From NCBI RefSeq assembly GCF_036898095.1, contig NC_090757.1:62332347-62396346 (forward strand): a stretch of 64,000 bases of DNA. Reading direction: 5' to 3'. Source of the stretch: Palaemon carinicauda (Eukaryota; Arthropoda; Malacostraca; Decapoda; Palaemonidae). The notes beneath the pieces are model-generated. The model did not search any database. It had not been told where the DNA came from and was given only the letters and a program-made list of their open reading frames with translations. A program made the translations under genes and the position numbers. Positions 1 to 12,000 of this stretch are shown one piece after another; position 1 is the stretch's first letter; every line of letters begins with the position of its first letter.

Positions 1-177
1 GAAGGGTTGCAACCCATACCACAGGACCTCATCAAAACCTCTAATCTAGGCGCTTCTCAAGAAAAGAATTTGACCACCCGCCAAATCAACCAGGATGCGA
101 AAGGCTTCTTAGCCTTCCGGACAACCCAAAAACAATAATAAAAACATTTCAAGAGAAAGATTAAAAAGGTTATGGAA

Positions 178-1330
178 TTAGGGGATTGTAGTGGTTGAGC
201 CCTCACCCACTACTGCACTCGCTGCTACGAATGGTCCCAGGGTGTAGCAGTTCTCGTAAAGAGACTGGACATCTTTAAGATAAAAAGACGCGAACACTGA
301 CTTGCTTCTCCAATAGGTTGCGTCCATTATACTTTGCAGAGATCTATTTTGTTTAAAGGCCACTGAAGTTGCGACAGCTCTAACTTCATGTGTCCTTACC
401 TTCAGCAAAGCTTGGTCTTCCTCACTCAGATGGGAATGAGCTTCTCGTATTAACAGTCTGATAAAATAGGATAAAGCATTCTTTGACATAGGCAAAGATG
501 GTTTCTTAACTGAACACCATAAAGTTTCTGACTGTCCTCGTAAAGGTTTAGTTCGTCTTAAATAGAACTTAAGAGCTCTCACAGGGCATAAGACTCTTTC
601 TAGTTCATTTCCAACCATATTCGATAGGCTTGGAATATCGAACGATTTCGGCCAAGGACGAGATGGTAGCTCGTTTTTGGCTAGAAAACCAAGTTGTAGA
701 GAACATGTAGCCGTTTCAGATGAAAATCCGATGTTCCTGCTGAAGGCGTGAATCTCACTGACTCTTTTAGCTGTGGCTAAGCAAACCAGGAAAAGAGTCT
801 TTAAAGTGAGATCTTTAAAGGAGGCTGATTGTAGCGGCTCGAACCTTTCTGACATGAGGAATCTTAGTACCACGTCTAAATTCCACCCAGGTGTAGCCAA
901 ACGACGCTCCTTCGTGGTCTCAAAAGACTTAAGGAGGTCCTGTAGATCTTTGTTGTTGGAAAGATCTAAGCCTCTGTGACGGAAGACTGATGCCAACATG
1001 CTTCTGTAACCCTTGATAGTGGGAGCTGAAAGAGATCTTTCTTTCCTCAGGTATAAAAGGAAGTCAGCTATTTGAGTTACAGAGGTACTGGTCGAGGATA
1101 CTGATACTGACTTGCACCAGTTTCGGAAGACTTCCCACTTCGATTGGTAGACTCTAAGGGTGGATGTCCTCCTTGCTCTAGCAATCGCTCTGGCTGCCTC
1201 CTTTGAAGAGCCTCTAGCTCTCGAGAGTCTTTCGATAGTCTGAAGGCAGTCAGACGAAGAGCGTGGAGGCCTTGGTGTACCTTCTTTACGTGTGGCTGAC
1301 GTAGAAGGTCCACCCTTAGAGGAAGAGTTC
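178..1330 (-). CDS. Tyrosine recombinase of DIRS-1
   Basis: This is the DNA strand-exchange enzyme that DIRS elements use in place of an integrase. The C-terminal catalytic core is recognisable and looks complete. The first arginine lies in AKRVSE, the H-x-x-R box is HEVRAV, and the nucleophilic tyrosine is in FASFYLKDV. Upstream comes a SAM-like core-binding region (around [12 protein letters not shown]). The frame stays open upstream to 2,628, but that stretch overlaps the RT-RNase H gene and ends inside the inserted transposon, so the true start cannot be fixed; 1,330 is my estimate of where YR-like sequence begins. Homologous but broken copies occur in DIRS-B, C, D, F, G and A'. Confidence 0.8.
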
Positions 1331-2554
1331 TGGGAACGTCCACTAGCCATCGAAGTACCTCGGTGAACCATTCTCTCGCGGGCCAGAGGGGAGCAACTAA
1401 CGTCAACCTTGTCCCTTCGTGAGAGGCGAACTTCTGCAGTACCTTGTTGACAATCTTGAACGGGGGGAATGCATATAGGTCTAGATGTGACCAATCTAGG
1501 AGAAAGGCATCTATATGAACTGCTGCTGGGTCCGGGATTGGTGAGCAATATATTGGGAGCCTCTTGGTCATCGAGGTTGCGAAGAGATCTATGGTAGGCT
1601 GGCCCCATGTGGCCCACAGTCTCTTGCACACATCCTTGTGTAGGGTCCATTCTGTTGGAATGATTTGTCCCTTCTGACTGAGGCAATCTGCCATGACATT
1701 CAAGTTGCCTTGGATGAACCTCGTTACTAGTGAAATGTTTAGATCTTTTGACCAGGTGAGGAGGTCCCTTGCGATCTCGTATAACGTCATAGAGTGGGTC
1801 CCTCCTTGCTTGGAGATGTACGCCAAAGCCGTGGTGTTGTCCGAGTTCACCTCCACCACTTTGCCTTGAAGGAGAGACTTGAAGCTTTTCAAGGCCAGAT
1901 GAACTGCCAGTAGCTCCTTGCAGTTGATATGCATTGTCCTTTGACTCGAGTTCCAAGTTCCCGAGCATTCCCGACCGTCCAATGTCGCGCCCCAGCCCGT
2001 GTCCGATGCGTCCGAGAAGAGAACGTGGTTGGGAGTCTGAACAGCCAGGGGCAGACCCTCTCTGAGGCTGATACTGTCCTTCCACCAAGTCAGGGAAGAC
2101 TTCATCTTCTCGGAAATGGGGATCGAGACCGCTTCTAGCGTCTTGTCCTTTTTCCAGTAAACAGCTAGGTGATATTGAAGAGGACGGAGGTGTAGTCTTC
2201 CTAACGATACGAACTGTTCCAGGGATGATAGTGTCCCTATCAGACTCATCCACTGCCTGACTGAACATCGTTCCTTCTTCAGCATGTTCTGGATGCATAA
2301 CTGGGCTTGACTTGTTCTGGGGGCCGACGGAAAAGCCCGAAAAGCTAGACTGTGAATCTCCATCCCTAAATACACAATAGTTTGGGATGGGACCACTCGA
2401 GACTTTTCCATATTGACCAGGAGACCCAATTCCTTGGTCAGATCTAGAGTCCACTTTAGATCCTTCAGACAGCGACGACTGGAAGAAGCTCTTAGAAGCC
2501 AGTCGTCCAAATAGAGGGAGGCTCTGATGTCCGCTAAATGAAGGAATTTGGCTA
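1077..2554 (-). pseudogene. DIRS-1 RT C-terminal part, RNase H and MT-like domain (distal piece)
   Basis: This continues the reverse transcriptase begun at 3,286-4,055. It starts just before the YLDDWLL catalytic box, then has the RT thumb and connection. The RNase H follows, with FSDAS, an INCKELLAV glutamate, VNSDNTT and a NVMADCLS aspartate. Last comes the DIRS-specific region with DLFAT, CSPIPDP and YAFPPF, which resembles the Dam-type methyltransferase domain known from DIRS1-like elements. Catalytic residues look intact. The frame opens from inside the transposon at 2,557-3,283, so as it stands the gene is split. The 3' end overlaps the YR frame by about 250 nt. Confidence 0.8.
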
Positions 2555-2556
2555 TA

Positions 2557-3283
<727 letters not shown>

Positions 3284-3285
3284 TA

Positions 3286-4055
3286 TTCCTCATCAGCCTC
3301 GTAAACACAAGAGGAGCTGTGCTTAGGCCAAAGCACAGGGCTTGAAACTGGTAGACAACCTTTTCGTAAACGAATCTCAGAAAAGGTTGGGAGTCTGGGT
3401 GGATGGGGACGTGAAAGTATGCGTCCCTTAGGTCTAAAGAGACCATCCAGTCTTCCCTTCTGACCGCTGCTAGAACGGACTTTGTGGTCTCCATGGCGAA
3501 CGTCTGCTTTGTGACAAAGACATTCAGCGCACTGACGTCTAGCACCGGCCTCCACCCTCCTGTCTTCTTTGCCACTAAGAAGAGACGGTTGTAGAAGCCC
3601 GGGGTTTGATGGTCCAGGACTTTGACTACCGCTCCCTTTTCTAGTAAGAGAGACACCTCCTGTTTCAATGCTCGTCTCTTGTCTTCCTCTCTGTACCTGG
3701 GAGAGAGATCGATGGGAGACGTTGCTAGAGGGGGTTTTCGTACAAACGGGATCTTGTACCCCTCTCTGAGCAACTTCACAGATTGTGCATCTGCGCCTCT
3801 CTTCTCCCAGGTCTGCCAGAAGTTCTTGAGTCTGGCTCCCACTGCTGTCTGAAGAAGCTGGCAGTCAGACTCTGCCTTTAAAGGACTTGGTTCCTTTCTT
3901 CTTCCCACGTCTCCCTTCGGCACGAGCACCTCCTCTGCTGGAGGCTCTGCCACGAAAGGGCGGAATAAATCGGGACGCTGGAGTGTCCATCCTTGGTCTA
4001 GCTGACATGGTAGGCAAAGGGGTGGCTTTGCGGGCAGAGGACGCCACCAGGTCAT
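3286..4055 (-). pseudogene. DIRS-1 reverse transcriptase N-terminal part (proximal piece)
   Basis: RT fingers and palm are recognisable: GFYNRLFLVAKKTGGWRPV, then SLDLRDAYFHVPI with the first catalytic aspartate, then ALCFGLSTAPLVFTRLM. The frame then enters the Tigger-derived insert and stops shortly after. It overlaps the end of gag by about 190 nt in another frame. Counting bases shows that the insert plus one TA copy separates the two RT pieces without altering phase, so insertion alone explains the split. The frame starts at a Met at 4,055, but this may not be the native start, since DIRS ORF2 often starts inside gag. Confidence 0.85.
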
Positions 4056-6285
4056 GGGTGTCCTTCTGTATCAACGAAGCAGCAATCTCCTTAATCAAGT
4101 CCTCTGGAAAAAGGCACTTAGAGAGAGGAGTAAACAGAAGTTCTGATCTTTGACAAGGTGTCACTCCAGCTGACAGGAAAGAGCAAAGGTTCTCACGCTT
4201 CTTGAGGACTCCGGATACGAACGATGCAGCAAGCTCACTAGACCCGTCACATATGGCCTTGTCCATGCAGGACATTATGAGCAAGGAAGATTCCTTCTCA
4301 GTCGAGGAGATCTTCCTGCTCAAAGCTCCCAGACACCAGTCTAAAAAGTTGAAGACCTCGAAGGCTCTAAAAACTCCTTTCAACAGATGGTCTAGGTCCG
4401 AAGGTGACCAGCATATCTTAGAGCGTCTCATGGCTAGCCTGCGGGGAGAGTCTACAAGACTTGAGAAGTCGCCCTGGGCAGAGGCAGGAACTCCCAAGCC
4501 GAGAACTTCTCCCGTGGCATACCAGACGCTCGATCTGGAAGAGAGTTTAGCAGGGGGAAACGTAAAGGCTGTCTTCCCTAAACTCTTTTTGGACTGCATC
4601 CAATCTCCTATAACTCGTAAAGCTCTCTTGGACGAGCGAGCGAGGACGAGTCTAGTAAAGGCAGGCGAGGATGACTGCGTACCTAAAGCAAACTCTGACG
4701 GAGGAGAGCGCGGAGCCACAGACACAAACTGGTCCGGAAACATCTCTTTGAACAGAGCAAGAACTTTTCTAAAGTCCAAAGAGGGTTGCGTGGACTTGGG
4801 CTCGTCAAGGTCCGAATGTGGTTCATCAACGTGTGCCGCATCGTCATCATCAGAGAGTCCATCATCCGAGAATTGAGGAGGAAGCGGCAATGGAGTAGGT
4901 CTCGGCTGGTCAGCTGAGTCCGGTCGCACGGGTGCACGCGTGACTGAACCGGACGCAACGTCATGGAACTGTTGCCCAGTCTGTGAACTGGCAACAACCA
5001 TAGCAGCGCGGGGACGCACAGCGTCTACTCCAGACTGTCTAGTCTGATGTGGGCGAGCAGAGGTAACCACACTGGGTTGCGGAGGTTGACGCACCGCGTC
5101 AAAACAAAACAACCCTGACGGTTGTTGTACCTCGCGAACGTCAACGGAAGGTTCCGTGCGTCGCTGAACATCAACATGCGGCTGGCAGGGTACACTGGAA
5201 CGCATGGGTGGCGGGACTCTCTCAGCTGGAGTGCGCAAGAAGGTCGCCTCAGCGTCCACAGGACGCACAACCGTGGTTGGTTGTAGGCAAGAGGTTGGTG
5301 CAGCAGCAACCTTCTCCGCACGAAAGTCCTGCATCAGAGACGTTAATTGTGACTGCAAGGACTGCAGCAAAGACCACTTGGGGTCTGCAGGAGCAGGTGC
5401 GGCAACAGACGGTGTAACTGTCTGCGGCGGTACCGCTTTGCCTCTCTTAGGAGGTGAACAGTCATCGGAAGACTGCAGCGAGTCCGAACTGACCCAGTGG
5501 CTACAACTGGGCCGTTGGACTTGCGCGGAAGGGACCGACTTGCGCTTAAGCGGTCGTGAGACCTTGGTCCATGGTTTCTTGCGAGAAACCGCTTCCGCAG
5601 ACGAGGAATAAATGGGCTCTCTCGTCTTTGTGTGGGTGGGGCGATCTTGGTTAGATACGCCCGAAACCACGGAGGGAACGTCTGTTCGCTGATTAAAGCC
5701 TCTCGAACCCATTGGTCGTACGACATTGCTTCTCCCCTGGACTTGGGAGCTTGCAAGAGGTCCCGGACTAGGAGGACGACAGGCACGAACAGACGAACCC
5801 TCAAGCGCAACACTATCCACAACACTATCACTCACTTTATCACTTCCCACTGCACTCTTACACTTCAGCTCCTTGACGTCCGCCATGAGCTGGTTACGGT
5901 CACTAGCCAAGGACTCAACTCTCTCACCCAGAGCTTGGATGGCACGCATCATATCAGCCATCGCAGGTTCCTGAGTGCCAGGATTAGGAGCAACCACTAC
6001 AGGGGAAGGAATAGGTTGTGGGGCATGAGGAGAGGAAAAATCAACAGAACGAGATGAACTTCTCCTGACTCTATCTCTCTCTAGCCTACGTGTATATTTC
6101 TGGAGTTCGATAAAATCGAATTCCGAAAGCCCAACGCATTCCTCACATCGATCTTCCAATTGACAGGTTTTATCCCGACAATTGGAACAAACGGTGTGAG
6201 GATCGATAGAGGCCTTCGGAAGACGCCTTGAACAGTCCCTAGCATTACACTTCCTGAATTTTGGGACTTGAGAAGGGTCAGCCAT
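3865..6285 (-). CDS. DIRS-1 Gag-like ORF1 (806 aa)
   Basis: A long open frame immediately downstream of the element's 5' terminal repeat, the position of the structural ORF1 in DIRS elements. The first ~55 residues hold a cysteine-rich knuckle (C-x4-C, then VCSNCRDKTC and CEECVG), a likely zinc ribbon. The middle is low complexity and proline/serine/glutamine rich. Around residues 600-720 is a block (SGVLKKRENLCSFLS, QRSELLF) also seen in DIRS-F. The C-terminus is basic and Gly/Arg/Lys rich (RGRASSRGG, GKKKG), suited to RNA binding. No frameshift or stop is visible. Function is inferred from position and composition. Confidence 0.8.
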   Translation of the reverse strand: MADPSQVPKFRKCNARDCSRRLPKASIDPHTVCSNCRDKTCQLEDRCEECVGLSEFDFIELQKYTRRLERDRVRRSSSRSVDFSSPHAPQPIPSPVVVAPNPGTQEPAMADMMRAIQALGERVESLASDRNQLMADVKELKCKSAVGSDKVSDSVVDSVALEGSSVRACRPPSPGPLASSQVQGRSNVVRPMGSRGFNQRTDVPSVVSGVSNQDRPTHTKTREPIYSSSAEAVSRKKPWTKVSRPLKRKSVPSAQVQRPSCSHWVSSDSLQSSDDCSPPKRGKAVPPQTVTPSVAAPAPADPKWSLLQSLQSQLTSLMQDFRAEKVAAAPTSCLQPTTVVRPVDAEATFLRTPAERVPPPMRSSVPCQPHVDVQRRTEPSVDVREVQQPSGLFCFDAVRQPPQPSVVTSARPHQTRQSGVDAVRPRAAMVVASSQTGQQFHDVASGSVTRAPVRPDSADQPRPTPLPLPPQFSDDGLSDDDDAAHVDEPHSDLDEPKSTQPSLDFRKVLALFKEMFPDQFVSVAPRSPPSEFALGTQSSSPAFTRLVLARSSKRALRVIGDWMQSKKSLGKTAFTFPPAKLSSRSSVWYATGEVLGLGVPASAQGDFSSLVDSPRRLAMRRSKICWSPSDLDHLLKGVFRAFEVFNFLDWCLGALSRKISSTEKESSLLIMSCMDKAICDGSSELAASFVSGVLKKRENLCSFLSAGVTPCQRSELLFTPLSKCLFPEDLIKEIAASLIQKDTHDLVASSARKATPLPTMSARPRMDTPASRFIPPFRGRASSRGGARAEGRRGKKKGTKSFKGRV

Positions 6286-6465
6286 TTTGAATTGGTCAAA
6301 GGGGAATTCAAAAACTATCCAAAGTCATCAACAAACAATCCGATATCAAAAAAAGAATGCAAGGATTTATTGAAGAGAAAGCCTGCACAGCGAAAGCTCA
6401 AAACTAGAAAAGTGTACTTCACCAAATAGTTGTGAAAACAAATCCAGTTAGCAACAGCGAATTAG

Positions 6466-6666
6466 TAGGTCTTGCCGGTAACACGACAGAGAGAAAATTG
6501 AGTTCTTTGTTTACAATGAGTACTGAGTACCTGCACGACAGATGGCGCTGTTGAAGTACACCCCCTACCTGCATAGCGATCGCTGGCGGATTTTTTACGT
6601 AGAGTTTTCTGTCGAGCAGCAGAGCTGCAGCTTATATAATCACCGGCTAAGTTAAATATTGAAAAA
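6466..6666. repeat. 5' (right-hand) terminal repeat of DIRS-1
   Basis: This ~200-bp segment matches 54,466-54,658, the right end of DIRS-B. Shared words include GACAGATGGCGCTGTTG and TAGCGATCGCTGGCG. It ends at ATATTGAAAAA like DIRS-B, placing the element boundary near 6,666. Confidence 0.8.
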
Positions 6667-6830
6667 TGTAGTTTGTTATGAGAGAGCTTGGAAAATGCTA
6701 AAGGATACATTAAAATCTTTAAACAATTTTGAAACAAAATCACACTTTAATTTAGCCCATTTACTGAAAAAGAAATATATAGGTACAGTATATTATGTAA
6801 AATAATTATTCTAAAAAGTAACCAACTTAC

Positions 6831-6978
6831 TTTTAGTCTCTTTCTTAATGAGGTTGGTCAGAAAAGAAAGAAGGCTTGTTCTGAACTTTTTACTGGTGCC
6901 CCAGAGCTTTCTTATGGCTGATCTGTATAACCCTTGTTCTAAAAGCTTCACCACGTCTGATCTAAGAGCATGAAGTTT
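6831..6978 (-). CDS. Candidate internal exon of an unidentified host gene (49 codons)
   Basis: On the minus strand a pyrimidine tract (TATTTTTTTCAG) ends at 6,979, giving a canonical acceptor, and the segment closes with the donor GTAAGT at 6,830-6,825. The 148 bp between are open only in the frame beginning at the first base; the other two frames hit stops. The peptide is basic and helical-looking (SDVVKLLEQGLYRSAIRKLW, then LLSFLTNLIKKE). It resembles no transposon protein I know. It ends with one base of a codon (phase 1). Its phase-0 start matches the phase-0 end of the exon at 30,434-30,783, suggesting the same gene. I cannot name the protein. Confidence 0.55.
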
Positions 6979-7070
6979 CTGAAAAAAATAACATAATTTG
7001 TAACGAGTTAAATAAAAACTAACTTACATTGATTACACAAACTTTGATAAGCTAAAGTTTAGTAGAGAAA

Positions 7071-7356
7071 GTCCTCAACTTACAAACTTAATAGGTTCCA
7101 AGAGGCTGTTTCAAAGTAAAATTTTGTTAAATTTTGGCCTTGTGGTAGGCTTCAGCTAACTCATGGGGCTATGATTTGCAGGTGCAAAAGTCAACAAATA
7201 ATCTGGTTTCATATAACAGAAGTCACCTTGCTTACTACATTAAATTACATAACAGTTTTATTACACAATTTCACAATTAATTTTTTAAACATTTTCTGAT
7301 ATTTATAATTTCAGTTGGATTTGTGTTTGCATCTCCGAATGTTTGCAAGTTGAGGA
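7071..7356. mobile_element. Small terminal-inverted-repeat element (MITE candidate)
   Basis: The ends are imperfect inverted copies: GTCCTCAACTTACAAAC on the left and the complement GTCCTCAACTTGCAAAC on the right, 286 bp apart. The interior is AT-rich and codes for nothing. No clear target duplication could be fixed. It lies in the presumed host intron beside the 6,831-6,978 exon. Confidence 0.5.
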
Positions 7357-7659
7357 CCTTTTATGCACTGATGGTGTTCCATAATCATCATATTCATTTC
7401 ATATATCACTGTCCTTTTTACAGAGATAGATGTTAAATAAATTTTCTCCCATCTCTTTTATCCTGTGCATTTTCTATCTATATTTCCATTCAATTAAAGG
7501 TCCTCCATCTACACCCAACCTCCATGATTTCTTAAGACTAATTATCCTGCTACTTCCATAACTGCTATTTCTCTAGTAAACTGTTCATTCTCTCTTACTA
7601 CGTGTCCAAACCTCCCAATTTTTAGCATATTTCATTACTTACAAAGAGATATAATTCCT

Positions 7660-8170
7660 GTGATCTCTTTCACTTTGCCACAGGTCTCGAATTGAAGCCT
7701 TGATTTTGAGGTTTGAAGTCTGTACAGTTAATGAAAGTGGATATCTTCTTAGTAGTAGTTCAACTCCAGCTTGCTTTGCTGGTTTAAATGCCTTTTCATT
7801 CCCAAGCACTCCTACATGAGCTGGAATCCAACAAAGTTTTATTTAACATCCCCTATCCTAAAAGATAAGATGATACTGTAATATTTAGAAAACCAAGGGG
7901 GTTTGGTTGACTTGGAATATTTTTGAATCACAGAAAATAATGAAGTAGCCTGCTTCACTAATTTCTATATTCTCAATGACTGCAGTATAAATGGATGCTA
8001 AAGGAGGTAGAGAGCTTCTACAATAATGATTTGCTACTGCAGTATATTGTTCAAATCCAACACCAGCACTAGATTTGGATTCATAAGTAAAAATAAATTT
8101 AGGACTACAATGTTCTTCAGCATGTTCCGTATAAATTGAGTAAGCTTCTACCTCAGTCATGTCATTTCTA
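7660..8170 (-). pseudogene. I-type LINE copy 2, RNase H region (3' piece)
   Basis: The segment aligns with 47,080-47,480 of LINE copy 1. A degenerate RNase H is visible on the minus strand: FIFTYESKSSAGVGF corresponds to FIYTDGSKSDAGVGF in copy 1, followed by LPPLASIYTAVIENIEI. The catalytic aspartate of the DGS box is lost. Further 3', the FCWVPAHVG-equivalent stretch is present near 7,800 but broken. The left boundary is diffuse. It is cut at 8,171 by DIRS-D and resumes at 27,985. Confidence 0.65.
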
Positions 8171-8525
8171 AAATGACAAATTTGGAATACTTTACATTTT
8201 TTCCAACTATATAAACCCAGATCTCTTTACATAAGAGTATTATTTTGGTGATAGCTGAAAGCTTTTAAAGCTTTTGCGAGGTGTAACTACCCTCCACTAG
8301 TTAGTGGAAGAGGGTAGAGGTGGTAGACCAACCACTCCCCTCACACCAGCAATAGTAAACAATCGTCATTTTGCAATTGCAGCAGGACTTCAAGGGGGAA
8401 GGTGATGGAGGGACTAGTTTATGTAAAGAGCTCCAGGTTTGTATAATTAGGAAAAATAAAAATTATTCCAAATTTATCATTTGTTCCGGCACTATATACA
8501 AACTTTATGCTCTTTTCATAAGAGA
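8171..8525. repeat. Left terminal repeat and internal complementary region of DIRS-D
   Basis: The stretch containing GTGTAACTACCCTCC (8,281 onward) is repeated inverted at 27,850-27,910. At 8,427-8,520 a second block is complementary first to the left tip and then to the right tip, joined at TTT (8,480-8,482). This is the DIRS internal complementary region. The next ~360 bp to the YR remnant show nothing codable. Confidence 0.7.
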
Positions 8526-8889
8526 CTCACCCAAGGTGGATGAACTCCTAAACCCAACTGGCTGGAGACTGTTCCGGGGTGACACTCTGTGGTTTGCACG
8601 AGCTGTTTAGAGGGCATCCTGACATCTGATGATCCTTATAGAATGACAGACTGGGCAATCAGTGCTAGGTGTAGAATTAAGCAATGTGACTTGACCAGCT
8701 AACTGTAATTTTTGGAGCTGAGCTCCTCACTCAACCTATACATTGCCCGACTCCACTTAGCTTGGAGTACTGGGACACAAATATATAAACATATATCAGG
8801 CTATACAAAGGAGGTCAGTCAGAGGAGGTCAGCTTGCAAGGTTCCTCGGATGCTGAACCCCAAGACACAGGAGGGTGAAATAGGAAGTA

Positions 8890-9860
8890 TTACTGACCAA
8901 GCTTTGTGCAGCCACCACAGGATCTAAGGTAAATGTATTCAGGTTCCTGTCGGCTATTTATTGTAGGTAAAGGGCTGTGAATGTTGTTTGACGTTTCCAC
9001 ACGCCTGCTTGTAAAACCCAAGTCACAGAGAAATTCTTTTGAATACCAGGGATATGCTGACACTCCTGACATTGTGAGCATGGGGACAACAACAGGAAGG
9101 CGAGGAGCCTGGTTGTATGGCTCTCTCGATTACCTGTCTAATCTAGGAAGAGTTCCTTATAATGTTCCTCTGGGTTTTCCCTGTGCTCACAAAGAGCCTC
9201 CTGATCTGAGGGGGAGCTCTGGAGGTTCTTATTAAGTACTTCCACTGTTCCCTCACAGGGAAAAGTAACATTTGGTCTGGGTCATCTGTTACGGAGCGGA
9301 GACTCAATCTAGGAGGGCCCGAATCTTGGATACAGTACAACCGAATTTTGAGTCTTGGCTACACACTCAGGGACGAAACTGAGTTTCATTTGTCCCCCTC
9401 CCTTTGAATGGGTGAAGTCATAGGACAGACCCTGTCGCTCGCTGACTCTCCTAGCAGAGACCAGGGGTAGCAGAAAGACCGTCTTCAGGATCAAGTCAGG
9501 ATTTGATGTTTGACGATGAGGTTTGTATGGTGTTCCTATCAGTGAGCATGGTACTTTCACTACATTCCAAGGAGGTGGTATGACTTCTGACTGAGGCCAG
9601 GTGCACTCAAAATTCCTTATGAGGAGAGAGAATTCTGTCAAGGAGGAATGTTAACTCCATTCAGTTTAGATAACAAGGCTTAAGGCTGAGCAGTAACCTT
9701 TCACTGACGAAACCAAACAAAGTTTTCCCTCCGTGAGGTACATTATATAAAAAAACTACACCGCGAGGAGGGATACCCCATCCATGACACCGACCATCAA
9801 AGACGGACCACTTTGCCAGATGTACTGAGGCAGATGACTCCCGAAGGTATCCTATCAAAA
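8890..9860 (-). pseudogene. Degenerate tyrosine recombinase of DIRS-D
   Basis: Scattered minus-strand fragments resemble the YR of DIRS-A'. Examples are LKTVFLLPLVSARRVSERQG (first catalytic Arg box, near 9,430-9,500), FVPECVAKTQN (near 9,340-9,380), and WKYLIRTSRAPPQIRRLFVS (near 9,180-9,240). Several frameshifts and stops separate them, and the H-x-x-R and Tyr boxes are not clearly preserved. Confidence 0.65.
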
Positions 9861-9959
9861 ACTACACCGCGAGGAGGGATACCCCATCCATGACACCGAC
9901 CATCAAAGACGGACCACTTTGCCAGATGTATTGAGGCAGATGAATCCCGAAGGTATCCT
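9751..9959. repeat. Tandem duplication, 103 bp x 2
   Basis: Positions 9,751-9,853 and 9,857-9,959 differ at only about two bases and are separated by three bases. They lie in the N-terminal YR region of DIRS-D. The near identity inside an otherwise decayed element implies a much later duplication. Confidence 0.85.
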
Positions 9960-12000
9960 GCCCTTCTCTTTGCAACTGGTCTCAAAAAGTCTTTCTTTGT
10001 GAGGAGTTGCTGGATAACCTCCAGGTGTGAAGACGAAACAAAGGAATCGTTTAATGGAAGATCTCCTCGTGTGGGAAATCGGAAAGTGAATGAAGCTCTC
10101 TCGGTGCCTTCTGTGAGCAGATGCAGAAAGACCGGGAAGCCTTCTGCATGTTGCCAACAACGCTAGAGCTACTAGAATCTTCGAGAGACCTTGCAATGCC
10201 CTGACTTTGTTTAGAAGACTCCTTACTAGGCAGAAAGGGCTGAATGCGTAGACGTCCATTCTGTTCCATGGATGTTGGAAGGCGTCTTGCCCGACTGCCT
10301 GGTGATCTGGTACTGGAAAGCATTACATCAGAAGTTTCCGGTTTAAGAATGTCACAAATAGGTTGATTCTCGGCAAACCCCACAAATTCAAAACTTTGTT
10401 GGCTAACTTGTTTCAAAGTCTATTTGGAGCCTACTATCTGAGTCCTCCTGTTCAAATTGTCCATCAGCACTTTCTTCTTGCTAGGAATGAATCAGGCTGA
10501 TAATGCTATCAAGTTGTCTTTTGTCCATCTCTGAATTCCCACAGCTAGCTTGTTTATTTACATTTGACATCACTGTAGTGTTGCTGCTCCTCAGCACTAC
10601 GGGACGCCCTGAAAGAAGCTGATAGAATTGTTTGAGGCTGCCCTCATTTCCAGGAAGTTTATGGGGCCCTTCACTCACTCCGGACCAAAGCCTGGATGCC
10701 GTGAGGTGCAACAGGTGAGTGCCCCCCCCCCCCCCCCCCTCTTATTTTGATGCATCTATGAAGAGCAACAAATCTGGGGAAGAAAAGCGATATACTCCCA
10801 CCACTCAGGTCTCTCTTCTGCTCAAGACCTAACGGCTCTGAGGTGTTCGGTGGGTCGAGGTGCTGAGACCAAAAGGTCTTCAGCTGTCACTGTAGGGAAC
10901 AAATGCATAGACAGCCGTTGGGAACCAACTTCTCTAGTGAAGTTAGGTGTCCCAGCGGCTTTTGCTAAAGGCCTCCTAGGAACTTGTCCTGTGAGAGAAA
11001 GGGTTGAGCTACCTCTTTCAGTCTCTTTATTAATTCTTGGGACAGGAAAACCTTGCCTTATTTGTCAGGAATTTCATCCTTAAATACCATCTAGATGCAA
11101 CTTTTTGTAATTTACCACTATCCTCAGATCCTGGCAAAAGGTGAGAAGCTTGTCTCGGTGGAGGAGGAGGGTCTCCCTCTAGCCTGCTAAAACTAACCAA
11201 TCATCTAGAATTCTAGATGATGAAGGAGATGAATGCCGTTCTTGTGAGAACAGGTGGACACCAGAGTTATGACCCGAGTGAACACCTGAGGTGCTACGGA
11301 GAAACCGAAGCACAGCATCTTGAACTGATATATCTATCAACTTAATTTGAATCTCAGGTACTTCCTTGAGGATGGATGAATGGGGCTCTGGAAGTACGTA
11401 TCCTTGAGGTCTAACAATTTCATAAAGCCCTCTGGTCTGTGTCTGCCTGACCGTCTGGGCCATCTTCATCTTGAACAGAGATTGTTGGACAAATTCGTTC
11501 AGGTCTGAGAGGTTGATGCCAGATCTCCAGCCTCCAGTGGAGGCCCGTATGGGACCTCATAGAGAACGTCTTTCCCTAACATAGTCTGGACTTCGGCTCG
11601 AAGGGCCCATTCCTTTGCGGATACCTTTGGATAGGAATCTGACATCGTTGGATGTAGGGACAAGGGACAGAGGAGGGTGAGAGAGCATGAATGGAACGAT
11701 ATATTGCACTTAAGAGTATGGAGACCGACCAAGATTCGGTGGCGTGAAATACCCACCTCTGCCTTTAAAATAACGGGCGACATAGATTGCACACAGACCT
11801 CCGTCAGGTGGAAGAGCTCACCCATCCAACTCGCTAGTGCTCGGTGAATGGGTGCACAACACTGCGCAAAACTCCCTCGTGAGACTGGGGTCTGTACCCA
11901 CGTCCAAGTGGAATACACCAGAGTACTCTCGTACGACCTGCCTCCAACAGAAGGCTGTTGGGTAGCATTATGTGCTCCTACAAGAGGAGGCATTTGCTAG
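9900..12000 (-). pseudogene. Degenerate MT-like, RNase H and RT remnants of DIRS-D
   Basis: Near 10,170-10,260 a stretch YAFSPFCLVRSLLNKVRA matches the YAFPPF region of the DIRS MT-like domain. Around 10,900 the words LGHLTSLEKLVPNG match the RT connection. At 11,180-11,470 broken RT palm fragments occur (VRPQ, an HPSS-like word, then LDDWLV-like). Frameshifts are many. A 20-base cytosine run sits at about 10,719-10,738. Confidence 0.6.

Noticed and set aside
4202..4876. Plus-strand 224-codon frame antisense to gag
   Set aside because: Shadow frame of the DIRS-1 gag on the other strand; no domain and no splice or promoter context.
10719..10738. Poly-C run as a regulatory element
   Set aside because: Homopolymer in a dead DIRS copy with no associated signal.
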